From Mycobacterium sp. 852002-51961_SCH5331710 (GTDB lineage: Bacteria > Actinomycetota > Actinomycetes > Mycobacteriales > Mycobacteriaceae): a DNA stretch of 51,112 nucleotides. The DNA is taken from NCBI RefSeq assembly GCF_001665535.1, contig NZ_LZSQ01000115.1, forward strand, positions 1-51,112, written 5' to 3'. The position numbers were made by a program, and so were the translations under genes. This document shows, piece by piece, positions 15,532 to 23,052 of the stretch (positions are counted from its first letter, which is position 1; every line of letters begins with the position of its first letter). Below the pieces are notes generated by a model. The model did no database searches. It had not been told where the DNA came from and saw only the letters and a program-made list of their open reading frames with translations.

Positions 15532-17047
15532 CCACCGGCTCATTGACCTCCGGGCTCTCCGGCGCGTTCCTCAGCGAGTACCACGCCACCACGGCGCACG
15601 CGATGGACAACAGCACGTGCGGCCACGAGTACATCCCGTGTGCGCCATCGGGTTTCCAGATCACGGTGATCCACGTCGACAGGCCCGCGATCACCGCGAT
15701 CGAGCGTCGGCTCTGCGCCAGTGCGGCCACCACCGCCAGCGGCCAGGTGTAGTACCAGGGCAGGGCGGCCGGCACCAACAACACCACGATGACCATGACC
15801 ACCGCGATACCGGTCAGGGCCTCGCGGTCGGTGTGCCGGAACCGCCACCACACGAACGGAAGCGACAGCGCGATCAGCGCGATGCCGATGATCCGGGCCA
15901 CGTCGAGCACCGCGTAGAAGTTCACCGGCAGGAACATGCCGCCGACGACATTGATCAGGTTCGCCGCCGCGGTGGGCAGCGTCAGCCAGTTGATGATCTT
16001 CACCGAACCGGCCAACGCCGTGAGCCAGCCCAGCCCCACGCCGGCCGCGAGCGACAGCACCGCGAAGACCACGCTGAAGATCAGAGCCGAGCCCACCGTC
16101 GCGATCGCGAACGCCTTGGCCGGTGAGAAACTTCGCCTGCTACGCAGGTCTCGCGCCCACACCCAGACCATGAACGGAAGTGCCAGTCCCGCCGTCGCTT
16201 TCACCGCCACGGCGGCGGCGATCAAGCTCACACCCCAGACGTGGCGGCCGGTGAACGTCAACGCGATGCCCGCCATCATCAGGCCGACCATCAACATCTC
16301 GTTGTGCACGCCGCCCATGAGATGGATGATCACCAGCGGGTTGAGCACGCAGATCCACAGCGCGGTCGCACCGTCGGCGCCGATGTGGCGGGCGATGCGC
16401 GGCGCGGCCCAGATCAGCAGCGCCAGACCTGGAAGCATGCACAGCCGCAACAACATCGTCCCCGCGACGACGTCGTTGCCGACCAGCAGCGTGACGAACT
16501 TCGCGATCAGGATGAAGGCGGGACCGTACGGGGCGGTGGTGGTGGTCCAGATCGGACTCACGTCGTCCAGCAACGAGTTCGGATTGTCGACGGGGCCGAC
16601 GGCGTACGGGTCGAGGCCGTCGCGTAGCAGGGCCCCCTGCGCCAGGTAGGAGTAGGTATCGCGGCTGAACAGCGGAACGCTGAGAAGTAAAGGCGCCAAC
16701 CAGAATCCGGTCGTGGCCACCATGGTGTACTCGGTCGCGGTGCGGTTGACCACCTGGCGGCCCAGCCACAGCCACGCCGCCAGCATCAGCGCGACGCCGC
16801 CCCACAGCAGGATCGACGACACCACCAGCCCGTGGCCGAACCGCAGCCACGACAGGTGCAGCGATTCGAGCAGCGGGTCATGCAGCCGGGTGCTGCCCGC
16901 TCCCAATCCACCGACGGTGATCAGGAGGGCGCCGACGAACCCCAGCCGCGCGGGCTGGGCCTGTGGTGAGGTGGCGAACGAAGCCAACCGCGAAACATGC
17001 TGGGCGAAACCGCCTTTCGACGGCCGCGTCGACGGTGAGGTGGTCAT
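15452..17047 (-). CDS. mptA: Alpha-1,6-mannopyranosyltransferase MptA
   Basis: The 531-residue polytopic GT-C enzyme starts at ATG 17047, 2 bp after the idsA2-like stop. The cytosolic N-terminus (about 30 residues) precedes 12-13 hydrophobic helices. A loop motif between helices reads FSRDTYSYLAQGALLRDGLDPY; its Asp is the usual catalytic-type residue of GT-C enzymes. MptA extends the alpha-1,6-mannan backbone of lipomannan/LAM on the outer face using decaprenyl-phosphomannose. The last 35-40 residues are Pro/Glu/Lys-rich and probably unstructured; they are encoded where the gene overlaps the Rv2175c-like gene. It shares an operon with the prenyl synthase upstream. Confidence 0.93.
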   Translation of the reverse strand: MTTSPSTRPSKGGFAQHVSRLASFATSPQAQPARLGFVGALLITVGGLGAGSTRLHDPLLESLHLSWLRFGHGLVVSSILLWGGVALMLAAWLWLGRQVVNRTATEYTMVATTGFWLAPLLLSVPLFSRDTYSYLAQGALLRDGLDPYAVGPVDNPNSLLDDVSPIWTTTTAPYGPAFILIAKFVTLLVGNDVVAGTMLLRLCMLPGLALLIWAAPRIARHIGADGATALWICVLNPLVIIHLMGGVHNEMLMVGLMMAGIALTFTGRHVWGVSLIAAAVAVKATAGLALPFMVWVWARDLRSRRSFSPAKAFAIATVGSALIFSVVFAVLSLAAGVGLGWLTALAGSVKIINWLTLPTAAANLINVVGGMFLPVNFYAVLDVARIIGIALIALSLPFVWWRFRHTDREALTGIAVVMVIVVLLVPAALPWYYTWPLAVVAALAQSRRSIAVIAGLSTWITVIWKPDGAHGMYSWPHVLLSIACAVVAWYSLRNAPESPEVNEPVVNKPKPGPGAPPHGPDASEEHQPAGH

Positions 17048-17049
17048 CG

Positions 17050-18138
17050 CTATGCGGTTCGATTCGCGGCCAATCGGGTGAGCTCCGACAGCCCCGCCTT
17101 GGCCTGGTCGTCGATGGCGGCGGCGTCGAGGGTGGCCAGCGCACGCCGGGTGAGCTCGGCGATACGGTCCTCCACCGCGGCCAGCGCGCCGACGGACTCG
17201 ATGACCTGGCACAGCTCCCTGACCTGGGCGTCGGTCAGCGTCGAGCCGATCGAGGTGCGCAGCAGCTTGGCCGCCACCGGGTCGGCCTTCTCCGCCAGCT
17301 CGACCGCCTCGGCCAACAGCACGGTGCGCTTGCCGGCCCGCAGGTCGTCGCCGGACGGCTTGCCGGTGACCGCGGGGTCGCCGAAGACGCCGAGCACATC
17401 GTCGCGCAGCTGGAACGCCACGCCGAGGTCGGTGCCGAACTCGTGGAAGGCCGCCTGCACGTCCGGCCGATCGGCGGCCGCCGCGGCGCCCATCTGCAAC
17501 GGGCGGGTGATCGTGTACGAGGCGGTCTTGTAGATGTTGACGGTCAGCGCGGACGCCACCGAGTCGGCCCCGCTGGCCTCGGCGAAGATGTCGAGGTATT
17601 GCCCGCCCAGCACCTCGGTGCGGATCGCGCTCCACACCCGACGGACCCGCGCGGCGGCGTCGGGGGACAGGTCGGCCGTGGCAACGACGTCGTCGGCCCA
17701 CACCAGCGCCAGGTCACCCAGCAGGATCGCCGACGAGATGCCGAACTGTTCGGCCGAGCCGTGCCAGCCGTTCGAGCGGTGCCGCTCGGTGAACAATCGG
17801 TGCACGGTCGGCAGCCCGCGCCGCGTCGCCGAGGCGTCGATGACGTCGTCGTGGACTAGCGCACACGCATGCAGCAGTTCGAGCGCCGAACACAACCGCA
17901 GCACATCCGGGTCCAGTGGGTTCTCGGGTCGCTCGGCGACCGACCGCCAGCCCCAGTACGCGAACGCGGGCCGCAGCCGCTTGCCGCCGCGCAGCACGAA
18001 TTCCTCGAGCGCGGCGGTCATTTCGGCGTAGTCGTCGCCCATGTAGGCGCATTCGCTGCGGCGCTCCTGCAGATAGCTACGCAGCTGATCGGTGACGGCG
18101 CCCGCCAGCTCGACGGCTGACGGTGCCGTGGCATGCAC
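17050..18138 (-). CDS. idsA2: Isoprenyl diphosphate synthase (IdsA2-like)
   Basis: About 362 residues from GTG 18138, with AAAGGGG about 12 nt upstream; an in-frame GTG at 18171 would add 11 residues. GGKRLRPAF is the IPP-binding block. LVHDDVIDAS (about Asp97) and QLRDDVLGVFGD (about Asp246) are the first and second Asp-rich motifs, and KRTVLL follows. It condenses IPP with allylic diphosphates in the cytosol; chain length is not predictable by eye. Coupling to mptA makes sense because MptA depends on a polyprenyl-phosphate sugar carrier. The gene order matches Rv2173-Rv2174. Confidence 0.91.
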   Translation of the reverse strand: MHATAPSAVELAGAVTDQLRSYLQERRSECAYMGDDYAEMTAALEEFVLRGGKRLRPAFAYWGWRSVAERPENPLDPDVLRLCSALELLHACALVHDDVIDASATRRGLPTVHRLFTERHRSNGWHGSAEQFGISSAILLGDLALVWADDVVATADLSPDAAARVRRVWSAIRTEVLGGQYLDIFAEASGADSVASALTVNIYKTASYTITRPLQMGAAAAADRPDVQAAFHEFGTDLGVAFQLRDDVLGVFGDPAVTGKPSGDDLRAGKRTVLLAEAVELAEKADPVAAKLLRTSIGSTLTDAQVRELCQVIESVGALAAVEDRIAELTRRALATLDAAAIDDQAKAGLSELTRLAANRTA

Positions 18139-18190
18139 GCTCAGCGGGCGCCCCTTTCTCTGTGCGACCACCCTGCCCCGAACCGTGTTC

Positions 18191-18196
18191 AGAGTA
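18191..18196 (-). promoter_or_regulatory. Candidate -10 hexamer TACTCT for the idsA2-mptA operon
   Basis: TACTCT on the minus strand predicts a transcript starting near 18184 with a leader of roughly 45 nt before GTG 18138. That keeps the AAAGGGG ribosome site within the mRNA. Confidence 0.35.
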
Positions 18197-18246
18197 GAGC
18201 CTGCGTGTGCGGTCCGAGCAAGTCAGGACGGCCGGCGCCCCGACCG

Positions 18247-18930
18247 TCAATCCCGGGCTTCGCCCACCTTCGGCGACTGGTCGCGGCTCATATAGGCCAG
18301 CGTGCCGATGACGGCGGCCACGACGAAGGAGCCGAGGCCCAGCCAGATCGCGGCGCCGGTGAACGATCGCGCGCTCGGGTCGGTGTAGCGGGCCTGGGCG
18401 TTCATGGTGCTGACCACGCCGGGCCGCAGCTTCCATTCGACGATCTCCTCGGACACCTGATCGCCGTTTGTCGAGGTGACCTCGCCGGGGAACGAGACCG
18501 TCACCGAGACGTCGGCCTCCGAATCGCTGAGCGAGGTGAGGTCCGCGCGACCCTCGAGGATCACCAGGTCGCCGGCGCGCCGCAGCGAGAGGTCGACGCC
18601 TGCGGCGTCGCGGTTCATGTTCGCGAGCTGGGGCAGTTCGGCGAAGGTGAGGTCGGAGAACACCGCCTGGGATCCGACGTAGTCGTCGCGGCTGTACTCC
18701 GAGACCGCCACCTTGTTGGCGAACGGCAGGTTGTTCAGCAGCTGCGGGCCCTTGTCGTCGGCGTTGCGCGGTTTTGCCGCGGCCACGATCTGACCGGACA
18801 CCCGGTCGTCGGGGGAGACGGTGATCGAGGCCCGCACCCGGACACAACCGACGGCGGTCGGAAGCACGACGAGCATCAGCATCACGAGTGCGAGCAGGCG
18901 GGTTCTGCTGCTGCGGTGGCGGGCCGGCAC
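18247..18930 (-). CDS. lppM: Lipoprotein LppM
   Basis: 227 residues from GTG 18930, the same length as M. tuberculosis LppM (from memory). The longer open frame upstream is rejected because it runs back into the GNAT gene. A signal peptide (RLLALVMLMLVVLPTAVGC) ends in an AVGC lipobox-like site, slightly off consensus. The exported beta-rich domain (about 25-185) reads ASITVSPDDRVSGQIVAAAKP, then FSDLTFAELPQL. A C-terminal membrane helix (WLGLGSFVVAAVIGTLAYM) precedes a short basic tail. LppM is implicated in phagosome interaction in M. tuberculosis. It is 26 bp downstream of the GNAT gene, a probable two-gene operon. Confidence 0.92.
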   Translation of the reverse strand: MPARHRSSRTRLLALVMLMLVVLPTAVGCVRVRASITVSPDDRVSGQIVAAAKPRNADDKGPQLLNNLPFANKVAVSEYSRDDYVGSQAVFSDLTFAELPQLANMNRDAAGVDLSLRRAGDLVILEGRADLTSLSDSEADVSVTVSFPGEVTSTNGDQVSEEIVEWKLRPGVVSTMNAQARYTDPSARSFTGAAIWLGLGSFVVAAVIGTLAYMSRDQSPKVGEARD

Positions 18931-18956
18931 GTGGTCATCGTGCCAGACCGCGCCGT

Positions 18957-19556
18957 TCACAGCGGCAACGACCGGCCCAGGATCGCGAAAGCGCGGGGAT
19001 CGCCTGCGAAGTGGTAGCCGCGGATGACGTCGGTGAACCCCAGCCTGCGGTACAGCCGCCACGCCCGGTTGGCCTCACCGTTGATCTCCGGCGTCGACAA
19101 CAGCACGTGGGACTCCTCGCGGCCGGCCAGCAGCCGTCGGGCCAGCGCCTCGCCGAGACCGCGGCCCTGGGCGCGGGGGTGGATGTGCAGTTCGGTGAGC
19201 TCGAAGTAGCTCGTCATCAGCGTCGCGATGTGGGTGCGGTCCGCGCCCACCCGCTGCAGCCCGGCCACCACCTGCTGCTGCCACCACTGGTCGGGGGCGC
19301 CGCAGTAGCCGTAGGCGATGCCGACCATCGGGGCGGTGGCCAACGCCCTGTCGTCGACATGCGGATCGTCGCCGTCGCCGGCGCTCACCGCCGCGACGGC
19401 CTTCCATCCCGGTCTGCGGGTGTGTTCGAGCCACATCGACGCCCGCTGGGCCTCGGTGCCGCGCGGATAGCGCATCGCGTCGACGTAGACCGCAAGCGCG
19501 TCACCGAGCCGGCGTTGCATATCGCTCGGCGACAGATCGATCAGAAATGTCGCCAA
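18957..19556 (-). CDS. GNAT-family N-acetyltransferase (Rv2170-like)
   Basis: 199 residues from TTG 19556, which has GGAGAGG 10-16 nt upstream. The open frame continues further but has no better start. The acetyl-CoA binding signature is ELTELHIHPRAQGRGLGEAL (Q/RxxGxG/A), followed by the C-terminal VLLSTPEINGEANRAWRLYRRLGF, typical of GNAT strand 5 and helix 4. It is cytosolic. Substrate not deducible; the M. tuberculosis orthologue was reported as a lysine acetyltransferase acting on isocitrate dehydrogenase (recalled, not checked). It precedes lppM by 26 bp. Confidence 0.88.
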   Translation of the reverse strand: MATFLIDLSPSDMQRRLGDALAVYVDAMRYPRGTEAQRASMWLEHTRRPGWKAVAAVSAGDGDDPHVDDRALATAPMVGIAYGYCGAPDQWWQQQVVAGLQRVGADRTHIATLMTSYFELTELHIHPRAQGRGLGEALARRLLAGREESHVLLSTPEINGEANRAWRLYRRLGFTDVIRGYHFAGDPRAFAILGRSLPL

Positions 19557-19786
19557 CTGTGTCTGCCTCTCCGGGTGTCGGGCGGTGTCGTTGCAACCAT
19601 TATCGAGTGGACGCGCCTGCGCCTCCCAGGCGGCGGCGCACGTCATACAATCGTGCGTCGAACTAGGTGGTACGGCTCAGATCGACCTCGTATCATGACT
19701 GTTAGACGCCCGTGAACGCGGGCACACACGAGTTTGAACAGATGAGTAAGGCCGCGGGCGGCCCCTGGGTTCCGAGGGAGGGACGA

Positions 19787-20191
19787 ATGCCACTCTCCGA
19801 TCATGAGCAGCGCATGCTCGATCAGATCGAGAGCGCGCTCTATGCCGAGGACCCGAAGTTCGCTTCGAGTGTCCGCGGCGGGACCTTGCGCGCGCCCTCG
19901 ACCCGGCGCCGCCTTCAGGGCGCGGCGCTTTTCGTACTCGGCCTGGCGATGCTGGTTTCGGGCGTCGCGTTCCCCGCCACCCAGATCAGTGGTTTCCCGG
20001 CGCTGTCGGTCCTCGGCTTCATCGTGATGTTCGGCGGTGTGGTGTTCGCAATCACCGGCCCGCGGATCCCGGGTGGTCGCGACCATTCGGTCGCCGAACC
20101 GGGTGGGCCCCGCCAGAAGCGTGCCAAGGGCTCGGGTGGTTCCTTTGCCAGCCGCATGGAGGATCGTTTCCGTCGTCGTTTCGACGAATAG
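19787..20191 (+). CDS. DUF3040 membrane protein (Rv2169c-like)
   Basis: 134 residues from ATG 19787, placed 5-12 nt after GGGAGGGA; an in-frame ATG further upstream lacks this. The N-terminus MPLSDHEQRMLDQIESALYAEDPKFAS is the DUF3040 signature. Two adjacent membrane helices (LQGAALFVLGLAMLVSGVAF and LSVLGFIVMFGGVVFAI) form a hairpin, and a basic cytosolic tail (RMEDRFRRRFDE) closes it. Family members are common in actinobacteria and often lie next to dcw clusters; the function is unknown. A strong terminator follows, isolating it from mraZ. Confidence 0.9.
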   Translation: MPLSDHEQRMLDQIESALYAEDPKFASSVRGGTLRAPSTRRRLQGAALFVLGLAMLVSGVAFPATQISGFPALSVLGFIVMFGGVVFAITGPRIPGGRDHSVAEPGGPRQKRAKGSGGSFASRMEDRFRRRFDE

Positions 20192-20207
20192 GCCGTAACC
20201 CGACACA

Positions 20208-20240
20208 GGGGTAGCCCGCCGCCGCGGGCTGCCCCTTTTT
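20208..20240 (+). terminator. Intrinsic terminator after the DUF3040 gene
   Basis: A 12-bp stem (GGGGTAGCCCGC, 20208-20219, with GCGGGCTGCCCC, 20224-20235; one G-U pair), loop CGCC and then five T. This is a textbook rho-independent terminator, rare in such a GC-rich genome. It lies 17 bp after the stop and separates the upstream unit from the dcw operon. Confidence 0.92.
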
Positions 20241-20406
20241 CGTGTCTCGGGTCGCCTGCCGCCCCACTCATCCCCACCACCTCCCCGTAGGCCGCTGACC
20301 AGCGGTTTGGTCGTGCGCCGCCGCCCGCACGCCCGCGCTCGTCGTCCCAAGAGGCCCGCTGAGGGGGGTGACGTGGGGACGCACCGGAAGTTTTGGCGCT
20401 CAAATG

Positions 20407-20440
20407 GTGGATGGTGGGGGATTGTGGGGTAAAGTGGCGG
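20407..20440 (+). promoter_or_regulatory. Putative MraZ operator (GTGG repeats) over the mraZ promoter
   Basis: GTGG cores occur at 20407, 20414, 20424 and 20434. The last three are exactly 10 bp apart (GTGGGGGATT, GTGGGGTAAA, GTGGCGGACA). MraZ proteins from several phyla bind direct GTGG/TGGG repeats with about 10-bp periodicity upstream of their own gene. A -10-like TAAAGT (20430-20435) lies between the last two repeats, so bound MraZ would block transcription. The 302-bp gap 20192-20493 otherwise holds the terminator above and no gene; GTGGGG also occurs at 20373. Confidence 0.7.
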
Positions 20441-20493
20441 ACAACGGAGCGACCGGGGCTCTGTTGACCGGTAGGGCAGTTGGAGGTGACGAG

Positions 20494-20925
20494 ATGTTTC
20501 TCGGCACCTACACGCCGAAGCTCGACGACAAGGGGCGGCTCACGCTGCCCGCCAAGTTCCGCGACGCGCTGGCAGGAGGGTTGATGGTCACCAAGAGCCA
20601 AGATCACAGCCTTGCCGTCTATCCGCGCGCCGAATTCGAGAAGCTGGCGCGACGGGCTTCGCAGGCATCGCGTAGCAATCCGGAAGCGCGCGCATTCCTG
20701 CGGAACCTGGCCGCCGCCACCGACGAACAGCATCCCGACGCACAAGGCCGAATCACGTTGTCGGCCGATCACCGTCGCTACGCGAACCTGTCCAAGGACT
20801 GCGTGGTCATCGGATCGGTCGACTACCTGGAAATCTGGGACTCCACGGCATGGCAGGAGTACCAGCAGACCCACGAAGAGAACTTCTCCGCGGCCACCGA
20901 TGAAGCTCTGCACGACATCATCTGA
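20494..20925 (+). CDS. mraZ: Transcriptional regulator MraZ
   Basis: A 143-residue protein of two AbrB-like swapped-hairpin repeats. The first DxxxR motif is in LDDKGRLTLPAKFRDAL, the second in DAQGRITLSADHRRYANL. ATG 20494 follows TGGAGG. MraZ forms a ring-shaped oligomer that binds DNA repeats and controls the dcw operon it heads. The candidate operator lies 54-87 bp upstream of the start. Its 3' end overlaps the proposed rsmH start by 26 bp. Confidence 0.97.
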   Translation: MFLGTYTPKLDDKGRLTLPAKFRDALAGGLMVTKSQDHSLAVYPRAEFEKLARRASQASRSNPEARAFLRNLAAATDEQHPDAQGRITLSADHRRYANLSKDCVVIGSVDYLEIWDSTAWQEYQQTHEENFSAATDEALHDII

Positions 20926-22045
20926 TTCGGCGGTCAACCGGCACCCGGCCCGTGCATCGCGGCCTCTGCCCGAACCGGCCCTGGCGTACTTCCCCGACGC
21001 CAGGTCCGCGCTCTCGGACAGGGACCTCGGTGCAGGGGCGTTGGACGGAGGCAACGCGATGGAACGGCGCAGCGGCGACCACGGACACATCCCCGTCCTG
21101 TTGGACCGCTGCGTCGAGTTGCTCACACCCGCACTGACCCGGCGCAGCCCCGACGGTGAGGGTGCGGTGCTCGTCGACGCGACGCTCGGAGCGGGCGGGC
21201 ACGCCGAACGCTTCCTGACCGAACTGCCCGGCCTGCGGCTGATCGGCCTCGACCGCGACCCCGACGCACTGTGGATCGCCGGAGAGCGCCTGTCGCGGTT
21301 CGGCGATCGCGTGATGCTCGTGCGCACCCGCTACGACGGCATCGGCGGCGTACTCGGCGACGACGGCTACTGGGCGAGCCAGGTGGACGGCATCCTGTTC
21401 GACCTGGGCGTCTCCTCGATGCAGTTGGACCGCACCGACCGCGGGTTCTCCTACGCCGCCGACGCGCCGCTGGACATGCGTATGGACCCCGACGCGGAGC
21501 TGACCGCAGCCGATGTCATCAACACCTACGACCAGAAGTCGCTGACCCGGGTGCTGCGCGAGTTCGGCGAGGAGCGGTTCGCCAGCCGGATCGCTGCCCA
21601 GCTCGTTCGGAGGCGCGCCCGCCAGCCGTTCCGCACCACGGGTGAGCTCGTCGAGCTGCTGTATCAAGCCATTCCCGCGCCGGCGCGCCGCACCGGCGGG
21701 CATCCGGCGAAGCGCACGTTCCAGGCGCTGCGGATCGCCGTCAACGGCGAGCTGGACTCGCTGCGCGACGCGCTGCCCGCGGCTCTCGAGGCGCTCGCTC
21801 CCGGCGGCCGCATCGTCGTGATGGCCTACCAGTCGCTGGAGGATCGCATCGTCAAGGCGGCCTTTGTCTCGGCGACGGCGTCTCGGACGCCACCCGGCCT
21901 GCCGGTGGAACTGCCCGGCCACGAGCCGGAGTTCGTCGCACTGACCCGCGGTGCCGAGCGGGCAGCTCCCGAGGAGATCGAACGGAACCCGCGTAGCGCG
22001 CCGGTGCGGCTACGAGCGTTGGAGAAGGTGGGGGGAGCCCGATGA
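20900..22045 (+). CDS. rsmH: 16S rRNA (cytosine1402-N4)-methyltransferase RsmH (MraW)
   Basis: 381 residues from ATG 20900. The SAM-binding motif is LVDATLGAGGHAERFL, with LRLIGLDRDPDAL, then DGILFDLGVSSMQLD and DAPLDMRMDP. The C-terminal AKRTFQALRIAVNGEL, AYQSLEDRIVK and RNPRSAPVRLRALE are all RsmH hallmarks. An internal ATG at 21059 would give a shorter protein of ordinary length. I favour 20900 because the extra N-terminal PEPALAYFPDARSALSDRDLGAGA resembles the N-terminal extension of the M. tuberculosis protein. Its stop overlaps the next start as ATGA. Confidence 0.93.
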   Translation: MKLCTTSSDSAVNRHPARASRPLPEPALAYFPDARSALSDRDLGAGALDGGNAMERRSGDHGHIPVLLDRCVELLTPALTRRSPDGEGAVLVDATLGAGGHAERFLTELPGLRLIGLDRDPDALWIAGERLSRFGDRVMLVRTRYDGIGGVLGDDGYWASQVDGILFDLGVSSMQLDRTDRGFSYAADAPLDMRMDPDAELTAADVINTYDQKSLTRVLREFGEERFASRIAAQLVRRRARQPFRTTGELVELLYQAIPAPARRTGGHPAKRTFQALRIAVNGELDSLRDALPAALEALAPGGRIVVMAYQSLEDRIVKAAFVSATASRTPPGLPVELPGHEPEFVALTRGAERAAPEEIERNPRSAPVRLRALEKVGGAR

Positions 22046-23052
22046 ACGCCAAGCAGGCCAAGCAGGTCAAGCAGGCCAAGCGCGGAAAGGCGGTGCGCGG
22101 CAACGACGAGCGCAGGCGCACCGCCCGCGGTGCCGCGCGTCGTTCGGCCGACCCCCAGACGCGGCGCAAACCGACGCGCGAGCAGCGGCCGCTGCGGTCG
22201 GCGCCCCAGACCAACCCCATCCCGCGGCCGACCGGCGCGCCGGGCCGCCCCAAGACCGCGAGCCAGGCCAAGGCGCGCGCGAAGGCGCGAAAGGCCAAGG
22301 CGCCGAAGGTTGTCCGTCCGCCATTGCGCGAACGCATCATCGTCAAGCTCTCCTCGGTGGAGCTCAACCCGCGCACGCTGGTGGCCAGGGTCCCGTTCGT
22401 GGTGCTGGTCATCGGGTCGCTGGGGGTCGGCCTGGGCACGACGCTGTGGCTGTCCACCGACGCGGCCGAGCGCTCCTACCAGCTGGGCAGCGCCCGCGAG
22501 ACGAATCAGGCTCTGCTGCAACAGAAAGAAGCGCTCGAGCGCGACGTGCTGGAGGCGCAGGCCGCCCCCGCCTTGGCCGAAGCCGCGCGCGATCTCGGCA
22601 TGATCCCCTCGCGCGACACCGCACACCTGGTGCAGGACCCGGCGGGCAACTGGGTCGTCGTCGGCACCCCCAAACCGGCCGAGGGCGTACCGCCGCCTCC
22701 GCTGAACACGCCGCTGCCCGATGCGACCCCACCGCCTCCCCCCCCGCCCGCGCGGCCGGCGCCACGGGTCGTCGACCCCCGTGAGGTCACCGTGCGGATG
22801 CCGACGCGGACGATGCCGACGCCGGGTGTGCCCACACCGGGTGCGCCGCAAGCGGTTCCGGGACAGGTGCCGGTGCCCGGAGCGCTGCCCGCGCCGATGG
22901 TGCCGGGTGCCGCCGCCCCCGCGCCGATGGCACAGCCCCAGGTTCCTGTCGGCGCACCGCACATCCCGACCCCGCAGGCGCTGCCGGGTCCGGTGCCGAA
23001 CGTCGAACAGTTCAGTCCCGCGGTCGTGCCTCCGGCGGGTCCGGCCGCATGA
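22042..23052 (+). CDS. ftsL: FtsL-like division protein (Rv2164c-like)
   Basis: A 336-residue bitopic protein. The long, very basic N-terminus (about 110 residues) is rich in Lys-Ala repeats (AKQAKQVKQAKR) and looks disordered. One membrane helix (VPFVVLVIGSLGVGLGTTLWL, about 115-135) is followed by a short leucine/heptad coiled coil (NQALLQQKEALERDVLEAQ). The final 130 residues are a Pro/Ala/Gly-rich periplasmic tail. The topology and the position between rsmH and pbpB are those of FtsL, which links FtsQ to FtsW/FtsI; the mycobacterial Pro-rich tail is unusually long. It overlaps both neighbours by 4 bp. Confidence 0.88.
   Translation: MNAKQAKQVKQAKRGKAVRGNDERRRTARGAARRSADPQTRRKPTREQRPLRSAPQTNPIPRPTGAPGRPKTASQAKARAKARKAKAPKVVRPPLRERIIVKLSSVELNPRTLVARVPFVVLVIGSLGVGLGTTLWLSTDAAERSYQLGSARETNQALLQQKEALERDVLEAQAAPALAEAARDLGMIPSRDTAHLVQDPAGNWVVVGTPKPAEGVPPPPLNTPLPDATPPPPPPPARPAPRVVDPREVTVRMPTRTMPTPGVPTPGAPQAVPGQVPVPGALPAPMVPGAAAPAPMAQPQVPVGAPHIPTPQALPGPVPNVEQFSPAVVPPAGPAA

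Noticed and set aside
17048..17701. Fusion of a prenyl synthase fragment with MptA suggested by one continuous minus-strand frame
   Set aside because: Upstream of ATG 17047 that frame is a shadow of idsA2, which is read in a different frame and ends 2 bp before mptA.
18139..18246. Expected methylenetetrahydrofolate-reductase-like gene (Rv2172c position)
   Set aside because: Only 108 bp lie between idsA2 and lppM, which can hold no such gene; it is absent here rather than missed.
18931..19062. Longer lppM reading upstream of GTG 18930
   Set aside because: It overlaps the GNAT gene, adds an Arg/Pro-rich stretch before the signal peptide and exceeds the family length.
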